This document shows positions 19,287 to 27,068 of a DNA stretch of 64,000 bases, in pieces (the first letter of the stretch is position 1; every line of letters begins with the position of its first letter). Below the pieces are notes generated by a model that saw nothing but the letters and a program-made list of their open reading frames with translations, was not told the DNA's origin and did not search any database. Origin of the DNA: Actinoplanes italicus (GTDB taxonomy: Bacteria; Actinomycetota; Actinomycetes; Mycobacteriales; Micromonosporaceae); assembly GCF_003001815.1 (NCBI RefSeq), contig NZ_PVMZ01000018.1, positions 62,001 through 126,000 of the forward strand, in the 5' to 3' direction. Made by a program: the position numbers and the translations under genes.

Positions 19287-19300
19287 GTGACACACGTCAC
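19287..19300. promoter_or_regulatory. CRP-type palindrome upstream of the symporter operon
   Basis: GTGAC-ACAC-GTCAC lies 51-64 bases before the DUF3311 start. It fits the core of the cAMP-receptor-protein site (GTG, 8 bases, CAC). Acetate and monocarboxylate permeases are known CRP/GlxR targets in actinobacteria, so control by carbon status is a reasonable inference. Confidence 0.4.
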
Positions 19301-19423
19301 GATCACCGACCATTCGGCCGATGGCACATCAGCCTTTCGTTCATCCGCCAGGCGATCATGATCAGTGGCCCCCGGGGGTCCAGCGGCAGCTCACGCCCCC
19401 CAGGACTTGCGTGAGCTGGACCT

Positions 19424-19457
19424 TTAGGGCAGCCTAACGAAGGTAAGGCTAAGCAAA
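19424..19457 (+). promoter_or_regulatory. Two overlapping IdeR/DtxR-type iron boxes before bfd
   Basis: Positions 19424-19442 (TTAGGGCAGCCTAACGAAG) and 19439-19457 (GAAGGTAAGGCTAAGCAAA) each match the 19-bp iron-box consensus TWAGGTTAGSCTWACCTWA at about 15 positions. They lie 19-52 bases upstream of the bfd start in a notably AT-richer patch. IdeR-type regulators activate iron-storage genes and repress uptake genes when iron is ample; either effect on bfd-bfr is possible. Confidence 0.7.
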
Positions 19458-19475
19458 ACCTAAGGACCACGCTCG

Positions 19476-19664
19476 ATGTACGTCTGCATCTGTAATCACG
19501 TCCGCGAGCGTGAGGTCCGCGCCGTCATCCGTGCCGGCGCGCACACCGAAGAGGCCGTGGGCGACGCCTGCGGCGCCGGGACCGGCTGCGGCAGCTGCCT
19601 CGACCGGATCTGCGACCTGATCGACGAGGAGACCACCGACACGCGCCTATCAAAAGTCGCATAG
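19476..19664 (+). CDS. bfd: Bacterioferritin-associated ferredoxin
   Basis: The 62-residue protein carries the four [2Fe-2S] ligands of Bfd: Cys4 and Cys6 in Y-V-C-I-C-N-H, and Cys38 and Cys41 in G-C-G-S-C. Bfd passes electrons to bacterioferritin so that stored ferric iron is reduced and released. AAGGA lies about 10 bases before the ATG. The gene is followed 55 bases later by bfr on the same strand and is preceded by iron boxes, consistent with an iron-controlled storage and release unit. Confidence 0.93.
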   Translation: MYVCICNHVREREVRAVIRAGAHTEEAVGDACGAGTGCGSCLDRICDLIDEETTDTRLSKVA

Positions 19665-19719
19665 CGTCACCGAGCCGTTACGATCAACTCCAGTCAGGCC
19701 ATGACTGGGGGTATTTGGC

Positions 19720-20202
19720 ATGCAAGGTGACGCCCGTGTCATCGAGTTCCTCAACGAGCAGCTCACCGCGGAACTGACCGCGATCAACCAGTACTTCCTG
19801 CACGCCAAGATGCAGGAGAACTGGGGTTACACCGTGCTGGCGAAGCACACCAAGCACGAATCCATCGACGAGATGCGGCACGCCGAGGTCCTCACCGACC
19901 GCATCCTCTTCCTCGAGGGACTGCCCAACTATCAGAAGCTGTCCGTGCTGCGGATCGGCGAGTCGGTCAAGGAGCAGTTCGAGTGCGACATGAAGATCGA
20001 GGTGGAGGCGGTCGACCGGCTGCGCCGCGGCCTGGAGCACATGCGCTCCGTCGGTGACGTCACGTCGGCCCGGATCTTCGAGGACATCCTGGCCGACGAG
20101 GAGCATCACGTCGACTATCTGGAGACCCAGCTCGGCCTCATCGAGAAGCTGGGCGAGGCGCTGTACCTGCAGAACGTCACGGAGCACCCCGAGGCGGGGT
20201 GA
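19720..20202 (+). CDS. bfr: Bacterioferritin
   Basis: The 160-residue four-helix protein stores iron in a 24-subunit shell. All ferroxidase-centre residues are present at standard positions: Glu18, Glu51, His54, Glu94, Glu127 and His130. Met52, which binds haem between subunits, is also present, so this is a haem-containing bacterioferritin rather than a ferritin. GGGGG lies about 8 bases before the ATG. It follows bfd and probably shares its iron-responsive promoter. Confidence 0.96.
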   Translation: MQGDARVIEFLNEQLTAELTAINQYFLHAKMQENWGYTVLAKHTKHESIDEMRHAEVLTDRILFLEGLPNYQKLSVLRIGESVKEQFECDMKIEVEAVDRLRRGLEHMRSVGDVTSARIFEDILADEEHHVDYLETQLGLIEKLGEALYLQNVTEHPEAG

Positions 20203-20214
20203 CCCGGTGACGCG

Positions 20215-21069
20215 TTAGCCGGCCAGCAGTTCCGAGAGTGTGACGGGTTCCAGGCCACGGCGCCGGAGCCCGGCGAGGATGGCCGGCAGCGCGTCGTCGG
20301 TGTAGAGCGCGTTCGCCTCGGTCACGTGCAGGATGATCACCGAACCCGGCTTCACCTGCGACAACACCGCCTTGACCACCGGGTCCGGGCCGCGGGCGAA
20401 CGGGTCGCCGCTCACCACGTCACCGTCGACGACCGTGACACCGAGCGGCGCCAGCGCCCGCAGTGCCGCCCGGTCGTGGCACAGCCCCGGGAACCGGAAG
20501 TAACGGGTCTGCCGGCCACCGAACGGCTCGATCACCCGGAACGTCTTGGCCACGTCCTCGGTCATGTCCGCGGGCTCGACCCGTGGCAGGTTGTAGCAGT
20601 CGCCGGTGAACGCGGCGTGCTCGTAACTGTGGTTGGCCACCTCGAACAGCGGGTTCCCGGCGATCCGGCGGGTGACCTCGGGATACTCCTCGGCCCACTG
20701 CCCGGTGACGAAGAACGTGGCGGGGATCCTCCGCTGTTCCAGAAGACCGAGAAGACGCAGATTCGCGTACGACTTCACCTCGCCCCGCCGCAGCCGCGCC
20801 GACATCGCGTCGGTCATGTCCGCGTCGAACGTCAGCGCCACCCGCTTGAGCTCACGCGACCCGTGATCCACCACCGGCGGCAGTTCACCGGGATCGACAG
20901 CGCCCGGTGTCCCGGCCGGTTGCGGAACCGCCGACTCCAGAACAGGCGAGCCGGCGGGTGAAGCGGCCGGCGGTGTGGCCGGCGGCGGTTGCGCGCGAGG
21001 CGACGGCGAGTCGCAGCCCGCCAGCGCCAGCACCGTACACAGGGCGAGCAACCGTCGATCGGCAATCAT
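20215..21069 (-). CDS. Polysaccharide deacetylase lipoprotein (NodB domain)
   Basis: The 284-residue protein starts at the ATG at 21069 with a short signal peptide and lipobox L-A-L-A-G-C, followed by a Pro/Ala/Ser-rich linker to about residue 70. The NodB deacetylase domain shows V-A-L-T-F-D-A-D-M-T-D (catalytic and metal Asp), N-H-S-Y-E-H (metal His pair), R-Y-F-R-F-P-G-L-C and a late I-I-L-H-V-T-E-A-N. It should remove N-acetyl groups from a cell-wall or extracellular glycan at the outer membrane face. The spacing of the D-A-D motif is slightly unlike the classic T-F-D-D-G, so the substrate is uncertain. It ends 12 bases from bfr, convergently. Confidence 0.85.
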   Translation of the reverse strand: MIADRRLLALCTVLALAGCDSPSPRAQPPPATPPAASPAGSPVLESAVPQPAGTPGAVDPGELPPVVDHGSRELKRVALTFDADMTDAMSARLRRGEVKSYANLRLLGLLEQRRIPATFFVTGQWAEEYPEVTRRIAGNPLFEVANHSYEHAAFTGDCYNLPRVEPADMTEDVAKTFRVIEPFGGRQTRYFRFPGLCHDRAALRALAPLGVTVVDGDVVSGDPFARGPDPVVKAVLSQVKPGSVIILHVTEANALYTDDALPAILAGLRRRGLEPVTLSELLAG

Positions 21070-21088
21070 GCCGGCAAGGATCGCAAAG

Positions 21089-21880
21089 CTACTCCTTGAT
21101 CGCGACGCCGCAGTACTGATTGACGTCCTCACCCGGGTCACCCTCCGGGCGCCACCGGTTGCACGGCACGACTCCCGGCTCCAGCAGGCGCAGGCCTTCG
21201 AAGAAGGCCGCGATCTCCGCCGAGCTCCGGTACTTGATCTTCGGGGTGCCGCGCTCGTTCCAGAAGTCGACGATCCGGTGCGCCTCTTCGGTGTTGATGT
21301 CGTGGCATCCGTGCGCGATCGCCAGGTAGCTGCCGGGCGGCAGCTCCTCGACGAGCCGGCGGACCACCGCGAGGGCCGCCTCGTCGTCGCGGATGAAGTG
21401 CACGATCCCCAGCAGGGTCAGCGCGATCGGCTGCGAGAAGTCGAGCGTCTCCCGCGCCGCCCGCAGGATCGACTCGGGGTCGTTGAGGTCGGCCTCGACG
21501 TAGGTGGTTTCGCCCTCATCGGTGCCCTGCAGCAGCGCCCGGGCGTGCACCAGCACCAGCGGATCGTTGTCGACGTAGACGACCCGCGTCTCGGGGGCGA
21601 CGTTCTGCGCGACCTGATGGGTGTTGTCGGCGGTCGGCAGCCCGGTGCCGATGTCCAGGATCTGCCGGATCCCGCCGTCACGCACCAGATGCTCCACCGA
21701 GCGGCGCAGGAACTTCCGGTCCTCGCGCGCCAAGGCGACGATCGACGGCAGCATCCCGGCGATGGCTTCCCCGGCGTCCCGGTCGGCCTGGAAGTTGTCC
21801 TTGCCGCCGAGCCAGTAGTTCCACAACCGCGCCGAATGCGGCGTGCCGGTGTCCAGGTTCTTCACCGTCGGCTCGGTCAC
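21089..21880 (-). CDS. SAM-dependent methyltransferase (DUF574 family)
   Basis: The 263-residue protein matches the actinobacterial DUF574 group: T-P-H-S-A-R-L-W-N-Y-W-L-G-G-K-D-N-F near the start, then the SAM-binding Q-I-L-D-I-G-T-G-L-P-T and V-Y-V-D-N-D-P-L-V-L. The substrate is unknown; dozens of paralogues occur in such genomes. I chose the GTG at 21880 because GGAGG lies 7 bases upstream and the family's conserved N-terminus begins there; the longer reading from 21925 adds residues without similarity. It is 20 bases upstream of the deacetylase on the same strand, so cotranscription is possible. Confidence 0.88.
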   Translation of the reverse strand: MTEPTVKNLDTGTPHSARLWNYWLGGKDNFQADRDAGEAIAGMLPSIVALAREDRKFLRRSVEHLVRDGGIRQILDIGTGLPTADNTHQVAQNVAPETRVVYVDNDPLVLVHARALLQGTDEGETTYVEADLNDPESILRAARETLDFSQPIALTLLGIVHFIRDDEAALAVVRRLVEELPPGSYLAIAHGCHDINTEEAHRIVDFWNERGTPKIKYRSSAEIAAFFEGLRLLEPGVVPCNRWRPEGDPGEDVNQYCGVAIKE

Positions 21881-21947
21881 GAGGAACCTCCAAAGTCCAC
21901 AATGCACATCGACGGCGCTCATCATGCCAGTTCGGCGCCGCGCGCGT

Positions 21948-22829
21948 TCACCCGATATAGGCGCTCGCGAACCCTACGGTCGGTATCGCGAAGAGAACGG
22001 AGACGACAGCCATCCGCGCAATCGTCGGCCGCCGGGTCAGCACGGCGTAACCGGCCAGCAGAATCGGCACGGTCACCAGCTGCGGCAGCAGGGTCGACCG
22101 CGGCACCACCACGTCGAGAGCCGCACACACCAGAGCGACGGCAAGGGCAAGAGCCCAGAGGCAGACCCCGATGCGGTACGCGACTCGCGCGCCGAATCGG
22201 ACGGCGAACGTCGTGTCGCCCGCCCCGGTGTCGGCGGCCAGGTCGGTGACCGTCGTCGGCACGTAGAGCGCCGCCGCGAACAGCACCCCGATCAGCCCGA
22301 ACTGCCACGGGAACGTCCACGGCGGATCGGTGATCGCCCAGCCGGCCGCCGGCGACACCAGCCCCACGACCAGCGCGTTCACGGCGACGTCCCAGCCCGG
22401 GCGGGTCTTGAGCCGCAGCGGCGGAACGCTGTAGGCCCAGCCGAGCACCAGCACCCCGGCCACGCCGAGCACGAACAGCGGCCCCACGAACAGCGCCGCC
22501 ACCACGCAGGCGAGCGCCGCCGCCCGGTACCACCACCGCAGCCGCGCCTCCGACACCGCACCCGTGACCAGCGGCGCGCTCGCCTTCCTCGGGTTCTCCC
22601 GGTCGCTGCGCAGATCGTGCAGGTCGTTCTGGGCGAGCACCGCGGCCCAGATCAGCGGCCCCAGCACGAGCAGCGCCACGGCGGCACGCGGAAGGTCGGC
22701 CCGCTCCGGAAACCACGACCGACCGGCCAGAACCGTCCCGAGATACGCGGGCACCCACGAGACCGGCCAGAACCACGGCCGTGAGACGGCCACCAGCAGC
22801 ACCGCCGAGCGCCCGGACAACGTCGTCAT
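21948..22829 (-). CDS. UbiA-family prenyltransferase
   Basis: The 293-residue protein has about eight or nine membrane helices. The two Asp-rich prenyl-diphosphate motifs are N-D-L-H-D-L-R-S-D in the first loop and D-L-A-A-D-T-G-A-G-D in the second, so catalysis is expected. It would move a prenyl chain from its diphosphate to an acceptor in the membrane. Candidates include quinone, carotenoid or lipid acceptors, and the sequence alone does not decide. The ATG at 22829 is used; an in-frame extension to 22970 is Gly/Pro-rich and overlaps the divergent gene. It reads away from the small membrane protein gene at 22942. Confidence 0.85.
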   Translation of the reverse strand: MTTLSGRSAVLLVAVSRPWFWPVSWVPAYLGTVLAGRSWFPERADLPRAAVALLVLGPLIWAAVLAQNDLHDLRSDRENPRKASAPLVTGAVSEARLRWWYRAAALACVVAALFVGPLFVLGVAGVLVLGWAYSVPPLRLKTRPGWDVAVNALVVGLVSPAAGWAITDPPWTFPWQFGLIGVLFAAALYVPTTVTDLAADTGAGDTTFAVRFGARVAYRIGVCLWALALAVALVCAALDVVVPRSTLLPQLVTVPILLAGYAVLTRRPTIARMAVVSVLFAIPTVGFASAYIG

Positions 22830-22941
22830 GCCCGCATCGTCGTCGGCGTCCGCTGTGTCTGCGCTGAGAGCACCGTCTCCACCGGGATCTCCACCCGGCG
22901 GAGGTGCAACTCCACCCACCCCTCTCCGTAGCGTCCGGGCC

Positions 22942-23181
22942 ATGGATGAACGCAAGCGGAACGTCGTCAACTACGTGCTCACCGGCGACCGGGAGGGCAG
23001 CCGCGGAACCCGCCTCGCCGGTGAGATCATCGGACGGGTCGCCGACCGCGACGGCGGGCGGGTCACCGGCCGGGTCGTCGTCGCGGTCCTGGTGATCCTT
23101 GGCGTGGCGGGCCTGGCCTTCGTCGCCTACCGTCTGCTGATGATCGACCTGGTCCTGACCCTGGTGGGAGAGCGGGATTGA
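22942..23181 (+). CDS. Small single-pass membrane protein leading a two-component operon
   Basis: The 79-residue protein has a charged N-terminal half (M-D-E-R-K-R-N-V-V-N-Y) and one or two hydrophobic stretches (V-V-V-A-V-L-V-I-L-G-V-A-G-L-A-F-V near residue 45, then L-L-M-I-D-L-V-L-T-L-V). I do not recognise the family. Its TGA overlaps the TTG start of the histidine kinase (TTGA), so the two are translated together; it may be an accessory of the kinase. Start choice rests on the only in-frame ATG near the coupled operon. Confidence 0.7.
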   Translation: MDERKRNVVNYVLTGDREGSRGTRLAGEIIGRVADRDGGRVTGRVVVAVLVILGVAGLAFVAYRLLMIDLVLTLVGERD

Positions 23182-24431
23182 CCCTGCGCGACACCCTGCG
23201 GCTGATCCGGGCCGACGATCCGGAGACCGGCCGCCTGGTCCGGCTCGTGCTCACCGTGCTGATGCTGTGGGCGTTCCTGACCGCGGGCCCGGCGAGCCCC
23301 GGCGTGCGCCCGGTGCTCGCCGCGGCCCTGGCCTGCTGGTCGGTGTTCCTGCTGGCCGACGGCCGGTGGCCACGGGTGGCCCGGGCCGGGCTGGCGCTGG
23401 CGGCGCTGCTGCCGGCCACGATCGCGGGCCGTCCCGACGATGCGCACTCGCTGCTCTACCTGTACGCGGCGCTGTTCACGTTCGTGCTCCTCCCCCACAC
23501 CCCGATGCGGGAGATCCTGGCACTCACGGCCGCCGTCCTCGTCGCGCTCCTGGCCGCGCTGTGGCTGTCCGGGCGGGGTCCGGCCGCCATGCTCACCCAG
23601 CCCGCGCTGATCGCGGTGCTGGTCCTGTTCAGCCTGCACCGGCGCGAGCACCGGCTGCGAGCCGAGCAGACCGCGCTGCTGCTCGAGCAGACGTCGCACA
23701 CGCAGCGGGCGCAGGCACGGGCCGCGGCGCTCGACGAGCGGGCCCGCATCGCCCGGGAACTGCACGACGTGCTGGCGCACTCGCTGGGCGCGTTGGGCGT
23801 ACAACTCGAGGTGGCGGAAGCACAGCTGACCGAGAGGGGCGACGTCGCCGGTGCCGCGGACCGCATCCGGAGGGCCCGGCGGCTGGCCGCCGAAGGCATG
23901 GCCGAGGCGAGGTCGGCGGTGGCCGCCCTGCGCGCGGACGTGCCGCCGCTACCCGAGGCCCTCGCCGCGCTGGCGTCGTCATACCGTGCCGACCACGGTA
24001 CGTCGATCACGCTGAGTACCGATGGCGCCGGTCGCAGGCTGTCACCGGGCGCGGAGGTCGCGCTGCTGCGCATCGCCCGCGAGGCGCTCACCAACGCGGT
24101 CCGGCACGCGCCCGGCGCGACGGTGGCGCTCACGCTCGACTACAACCCGGCGCGGGTGCGGCTCACGGTCACCAATCCCCTGCCCGACAAACCCCAGCCC
24201 TCCGGCGGTATGGACGCCAGCAGCGCCGTCTCCAGCAGCACCGGCCCTGGCGGCAACGACTCTGGCGGTGGCAGTTCTGGCGGCAGCTCTGGCAGTGGCG
24301 GCTCTGGCAGTGGCGGCTCTGGCGCGCATGGGCTGATCGGCGTCCGGGAGCGGGTGGCGCTGGCCGGCGGGACGATGGAGGCCGGCCCCGCCGACGGCGA
24401 ATGGCGCGTGATCGTGGAGGTGCCGGAGTGA
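23178..24431 (+). CDS. NarL-type sensor histidine kinase with Gly/Ser insert
   Basis: The 417-residue kinase has four to six N-terminal membrane helices (about residues 20-150), a HisKA_3 dimerisation helix with the phospho-acceptor in A-R-E-L-H-D-V-L-A-H, and a HATPase domain with E-A-L-T-N-A-V-R-H-A (N box) and G-L-I-G-V-R-E-R-V (G box). Between these boxes, around residues 350-382, lies an unusual low-complexity stretch of Ser, Gly and Asn, encoded by imperfect 15-bp repeats. It sits where the ATP lid normally is. The start is TTG at 23178, overlapping the upstream stop. It should phosphorylate the next gene's product. Confidence 0.9.
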   Translation: MTLRDTLRLIRADDPETGRLVRLVLTVLMLWAFLTAGPASPGVRPVLAAALACWSVFLLADGRWPRVARAGLALAALLPATIAGRPDDAHSLLYLYAALFTFVLLPHTPMREILALTAAVLVALLAALWLSGRGPAAMLTQPALIAVLVLFSLHRREHRLRAEQTALLLEQTSHTQRAQARAAALDERARIARELHDVLAHSLGALGVQLEVAEAQLTERGDVAGAADRIRRARRLAAEGMAEARSAVAALRADVPPLPEALAALASSYRADHGTSITLSTDGAGRRLSPGAEVALLRIAREALTNAVRHAPGATVALTLDYNPARVRLTVTNPLPDKPQPSGGMDASSAVSSSTGPGGNDSGGGSSGGSSGSGGSGSGGSGAHGLIGVRERVALAGGTMEAGPADGEWRVIVEVPE

Positions 24432-25081
24432 CCGACCGTCCGCTGCGGGTGCTGGTCGTCGACGACCAGCAGCTCGTCCGGGAGGGGCTGACCGCCCTGC
24501 TGGACCTCACCGAGGGTGTCGAGGTCCTCGGTTCCGCCACGAACGGTGAGCAGGCCCTGGAGCTGATCGCCCAACGCCGCCCGGACGTGGTGCTGATGGA
24601 CCTGCGAATGCCCGTCCTCGACGGGATCGCCGCCACCGCCCGCGTCCGCGACGAGTTCCCCGGAGTCGCCGTCGTCGTGCTGACCACGTACGCCGACGAC
24701 GAGTCGATCGCCGGAGCCCTGGCCGCCGGAGCCCGCGGCTACCTGACCAAGGACGCCGGCCGCGCCGAGATCACCCTGGCCCTCCGAGCGGCGGCCGCCG
24801 GCCACGCGATGTTCGACCCGGCCGTGGCCACCCGCCTGGCCGACGCGATGTCCCGCCCACCGGCCCCGCCGCCGCCCGGCCGCCTCCCGGACGGCCTCAC
24901 CCAGCGGGAGGCCGAGGTACTCGCCCACCTGGCCCGCGGCCACACCAACGCCGAGATCGCCGCCGCCCTGTTCGTCGCCGAGACCACGATCAAGACCCAC
25001 ATCAACAACGCGTTCGCCAAGATCGGGGCCCGCAACCGCACCGAGGCCGCCCGTTACGCCATCCGCCATGGCCTGACCTGA
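24428..25081 (+). CDS. NarL/FixJ-type response regulator
   Basis: The 217-residue protein has a receiver domain with the acidic pair Asp12 and Asp13, phospho-acceptor Asp58 in L-M-D-L-R-M-P and the conserved Lys in L-T-K-D-A. A Pro-rich linker leads to a C-terminal LuxR-type helix-turn-helix (L-T-Q-R-E-A-E-V-L, then N-A-E-I-A-A-A-L-F-V-A-E-T-T-I-K-T-H). The GTG at 24428 overlaps the kinase stop (GTGA), so kinase and regulator are made together. Targets are not evident; self-regulation of the operon is common. Confidence 0.93.
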   Translation: MTDRPLRVLVVDDQQLVREGLTALLDLTEGVEVLGSATNGEQALELIAQRRPDVVLMDLRMPVLDGIAATARVRDEFPGVAVVVLTTYADDESIAGALAAGARGYLTKDAGRAEITLALRAAAAGHAMFDPAVATRLADAMSRPPAPPPPGRLPDGLTQREAEVLAHLARGHTNAEIAAALFVAETTIKTHINNAFAKIGARNRTEAARYAIRHGLT

Positions 25082-25276
25082 CCCCCGTACCCGCCTGCCG
25101 CACACCACGCATCCTCGCCCCCGGGGTACAGCCGCCACCCGCCAGCGGTGCTCCACGAACCCTCCAGAACACCGCCGGACCGGCTCGCGGCGGCCCTTGG
25201 GGATGACCCGGTGCGGCGGCTCTGGCATGTGATGGTGACGCGCTGTCAGAATGCGGTCACGGCGAGAGGAGGCGCG

Positions 25277-25906
25277 ATGGTCCGGCGGGACTACCTGGAC
25301 TTGGCGGCGGGTGTCGTCACGCTGCTGGCCGAACCAGCTGTGGAGCGGTCCTGGACCTCGGACAGCGCGCTGCGCGGGTTCCGGGTCTGCGGGCTGGCCG
25401 GACACCTGGCGAGCCAGGTCACCGTGGTCGCCGCGGTTCTGGACGCCGAACCGCCGGGTGCGGCGCCGATCTCGCTGCTCGATCACTACGCCAGGTCGAC
25501 ATGGACCGACGGTGACATCGGGAGCGATCTGAACACCGGCATCCGGCTGGCGGGCGAGCAGGCCGCGGCGGTGGGACTGCCCGCGTTGCGGGCCCAGGTC
25601 GAGGAGGCACTCACCAGCCTCCGGCGGCGTCTTGCGGAGCAGCCCGCCGGCCGGGTCGTCGTGTTGCCGTTCGGGCCGTGGGCACTGACGCTCGACGACT
25701 TCCTGGCGACCCGGATGCTGGAGATCGCCGTACATTCCGATGATCTTGCCGTCAGTGTCGGGGTGGAGACCCCGGCATTGCCCCCGCGGGCCGAACAGAC
25801 GGTCCTGGAATTGCTGTGCCGCTGGTCGGCCGCCCGGCACGGCGGCACGGCCGTGCTCCGCGCGCTGAGCCGGTCGGAACGCGCCACCGGCATCGCGGCA
25901 CTCTGA
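25277..25906 (+). CDS. Mycothiol-dependent maleylpyruvate isomerase-like (DinB fold) protein
   Basis: The 209-residue protein belongs to the MDMPI_N/DinB-like group of actinobacterial metal-dependent, often mycothiol-using enzymes. Visible marks are R-V-C-G-L-A-G-H-L-A-S-Q-V near residue 40 with a metal-binding His, and R-M-L-E-I-A-V-H-S-D-D-L near 150 supplying the Glu and His of the E-x-x-x-H pair. The exact substrate is unknown. I chose the ATG at 25277 for its GAGGAGG 5 bases upstream; the frame stays open to 25148, but that part lacks a ribosome site. It stands alone between the response regulator and the toxin-antitoxin pair. Confidence 0.78.
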   Translation: MVRRDYLDLAAGVVTLLAEPAVERSWTSDSALRGFRVCGLAGHLASQVTVVAAVLDAEPPGAAPISLLDHYARSTWTDGDIGSDLNTGIRLAGEQAAAVGLPALRAQVEEALTSLRRRLAEQPAGRVVVLPFGPWALTLDDFLATRMLEIAVHSDDLAVSVGVETPALPPRAEQTVLELLCRWSAARHGGTAVLRALSRSERATGIAAL

Positions 25907-26032
25907 TCCGCCGCCGGGCACGGTGATCGCCCCCAGACCACGTGGCCGAGCCGGCGGGCCGAGGCGTGCGGCCGAACGGGATCAGGCGGTGCGCCCGGGC
26001 ATGCGGGGCCACGGCCGTGTGGACGAACGGGG

Positions 26033-26359
26033 TCAGGCGGCGTGGCCGGATTGGGCGGCGTGGGCGATGGCCCGGCGCAGGACCGCCACCGACACGGTCA
26101 GATCGCCGGCCATCTCGGTCAGTCCGAGTTCTATCCATTCGCGGACCAGCTGGGAGTAAGGCACTCCGGCCTGGTCTGCGGCGACCCGGATCCGCTGGGC
26201 CAGCGCGGGCGGGACACGGATGCCGAGGGGCACCATGGGTTCACTCTCGGGGGCCGGGGGCAGGTTCACCTTCGTACCCTCGTGGTAGGTCACATCTCCT
26301 GCGGCGAAGGCCGCCGCCGCCGCGGATAGTTGCTCGTCGGTGTACTGCCGGCTGCTCAT
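26033..26359 (-). CDS. Ribbon-helix-helix antitoxin-like protein (BrnA/CopG-like)
   Basis: The 108-residue protein has an N-terminal acidic and Ala-rich region (Y-T-D-E-Q-L-S-A-A-A-A-A-F) that could wrap a toxin. The C-terminal ribbon-helix-helix is L-G-I-R-V-P-P-A-L-A-Q-R-I-R-V-A-A, then V-P-Y-S-Q-L-V-R-E-W-I-E-L-G-L. That order, with DNA binding at the C-terminus, fits BrnA-type antitoxins. The ATG at 26359 overlaps the stop of the upstream gene (ATGA). It probably binds its own promoter and neutralises the coupled protein. Confidence 0.72.
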   Translation of the reverse strand: MSSRQYTDEQLSAAAAAFAAGDVTYHEGTKVNLPPAPESEPMVPLGIRVPPALAQRIRVAADQAGVPYSQLVREWIELGLTEMAGDLTVSVAVLRRAIAHAAQSGHAA

Positions 26360-26634
26360 GACGCGTCCGCCTCCCATGCCTTGAACCGCACCAGTTCCTC
26401 AGGGGTCATCTCGCGGGCGCCGATGATCTGCTGCCGGTGCCCGCCGAGCAGCCGCACGGCGACGACGAGCGGCCGGCCTGCCCGGGTGCGTCCGCTGATC
26501 GTCAGGAAGTGCACCCCGGCGCTCTCCGCGGCCAGCGGCAGGCGCCGCTCGGCGGAGAGAACCTGGGTGACCTCGTGCGACTCGACGTCACGCAATCGCG
26601 CCAGAGCCTCGGTCAACCACTCGTACCCCACCAC
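26356..26634 (-). CDS. BrnT/RelE-like toxin candidate
   Basis: The 92-residue protein has a C-terminal half resembling BrnT: a strand F-L-T-I-S-G-R-T-R-A-G-R-P-L-V-V-A-V-R, then Q-Q-I-I-G-A-R-E-M-T-P-E-E-L-V-R-F-K. BrnT toxins are ribosome-linked or free RNases of the RelE fold. Here the toxin gene precedes the antitoxin gene, as in brnTA. The start is one of two adjacent GTG codons (26634 or 26631). The frame stays open to 26805 but lacks a resembling sequence. The family call is moderate; an unrelated small regulator is possible. Confidence 0.6.
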   Translation of the reverse strand: MVGYEWLTEALARLRDVESHEVTQVLSAERRLPLAAESAGVHFLTISGRTRAGRPLVVAVRLLGGHRQQIIGAREMTPEELVRFKAWEADAS

Positions 26635-26644
26635 ACCAGCGTAT

Positions 26645-26664
26645 GACGTTCGTCTGACGACGTC
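26645..26664. promoter_or_regulatory. Imperfect palindrome before the toxin-antitoxin pair
   Basis: GACGTTCGTC and GACGACGTC, one base apart, are inverted copies with one bulged T. The palindrome ends about 11 bases before the toxin GTG, where an autoregulatory antitoxin operator would be expected. Confidence 0.4.
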
Positions 26665-26726
26665 GAGCAGGCAGAAATCAGGCTCCCGAGATGAGACCGT
26701 TAATATTTGCTGGTAGACAAACGTCC

Positions 26727-27068
26727 GTGGCGGACGACTACTACACCATCGCACTGGAACCTGCCGACGACGGCGCGACCGCGCGGGTCCGGCTGGCCGG
26801 CGCATTCGACATCGGTGCGCGCGAGGATCTGTGCGACACCCTGCTCGGCATGGTCGGGCCCGACGCCGGCGAACGCATCCTCGTCGACCTGAACGACGTG
26901 ACCTTCGTCGACTCCGAGGCGATCAACGCGCTGATCCAGGGCTACCTGGCCGCCGAGCGGTCGGGCATCGACTTCCGCCTGGCGAACGCCCGCGGCATCG
27001 TCGAGCGCGTCCTGCGCATCGTCGGCCTTGATCACCTGCTGGAACCGCCTGGGACAATCGCAGGGTGA
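26727..27068 (+). CDS. STAS-domain anti-sigma factor antagonist
   Basis: The roughly 113-residue protein is a single STAS domain: a strand A-R-V-R-L-A-G-A-F-D, then I-L-V-D-L-N-D-V-T-F-V-D-S-E-A-I-N-A-L-I. The Ser in V-D-S-E-A is the usual phosphorylation site by which an anti-sigma kinase inactivates such proteins. It should release a sigma factor by binding its anti-sigma factor, but none is encoded nearby. The start could be GTG 26727 or ATG 26691; neither has a clear ribosome site. The stop overlaps the MarR gene start (GTGA), an unusual coupling. Confidence 0.82.
   Translation: MADDYYTIALEPADDGATARVRLAGAFDIGAREDLCDTLLGMVGPDAGERILVDLNDVTFVDSEAINALIQGYLAAERSGIDFRLANARGIVERVLRIVGLDHLLEPPGTIAG

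Noticed and set aside
22830-22970. 47-residue extension of the UbiA protein
   Set aside because: It is Gly/Pro/Asp-rich, overlaps the divergent small-protein start at 22942, and the membrane protein begins naturally at the ATG at 22829.
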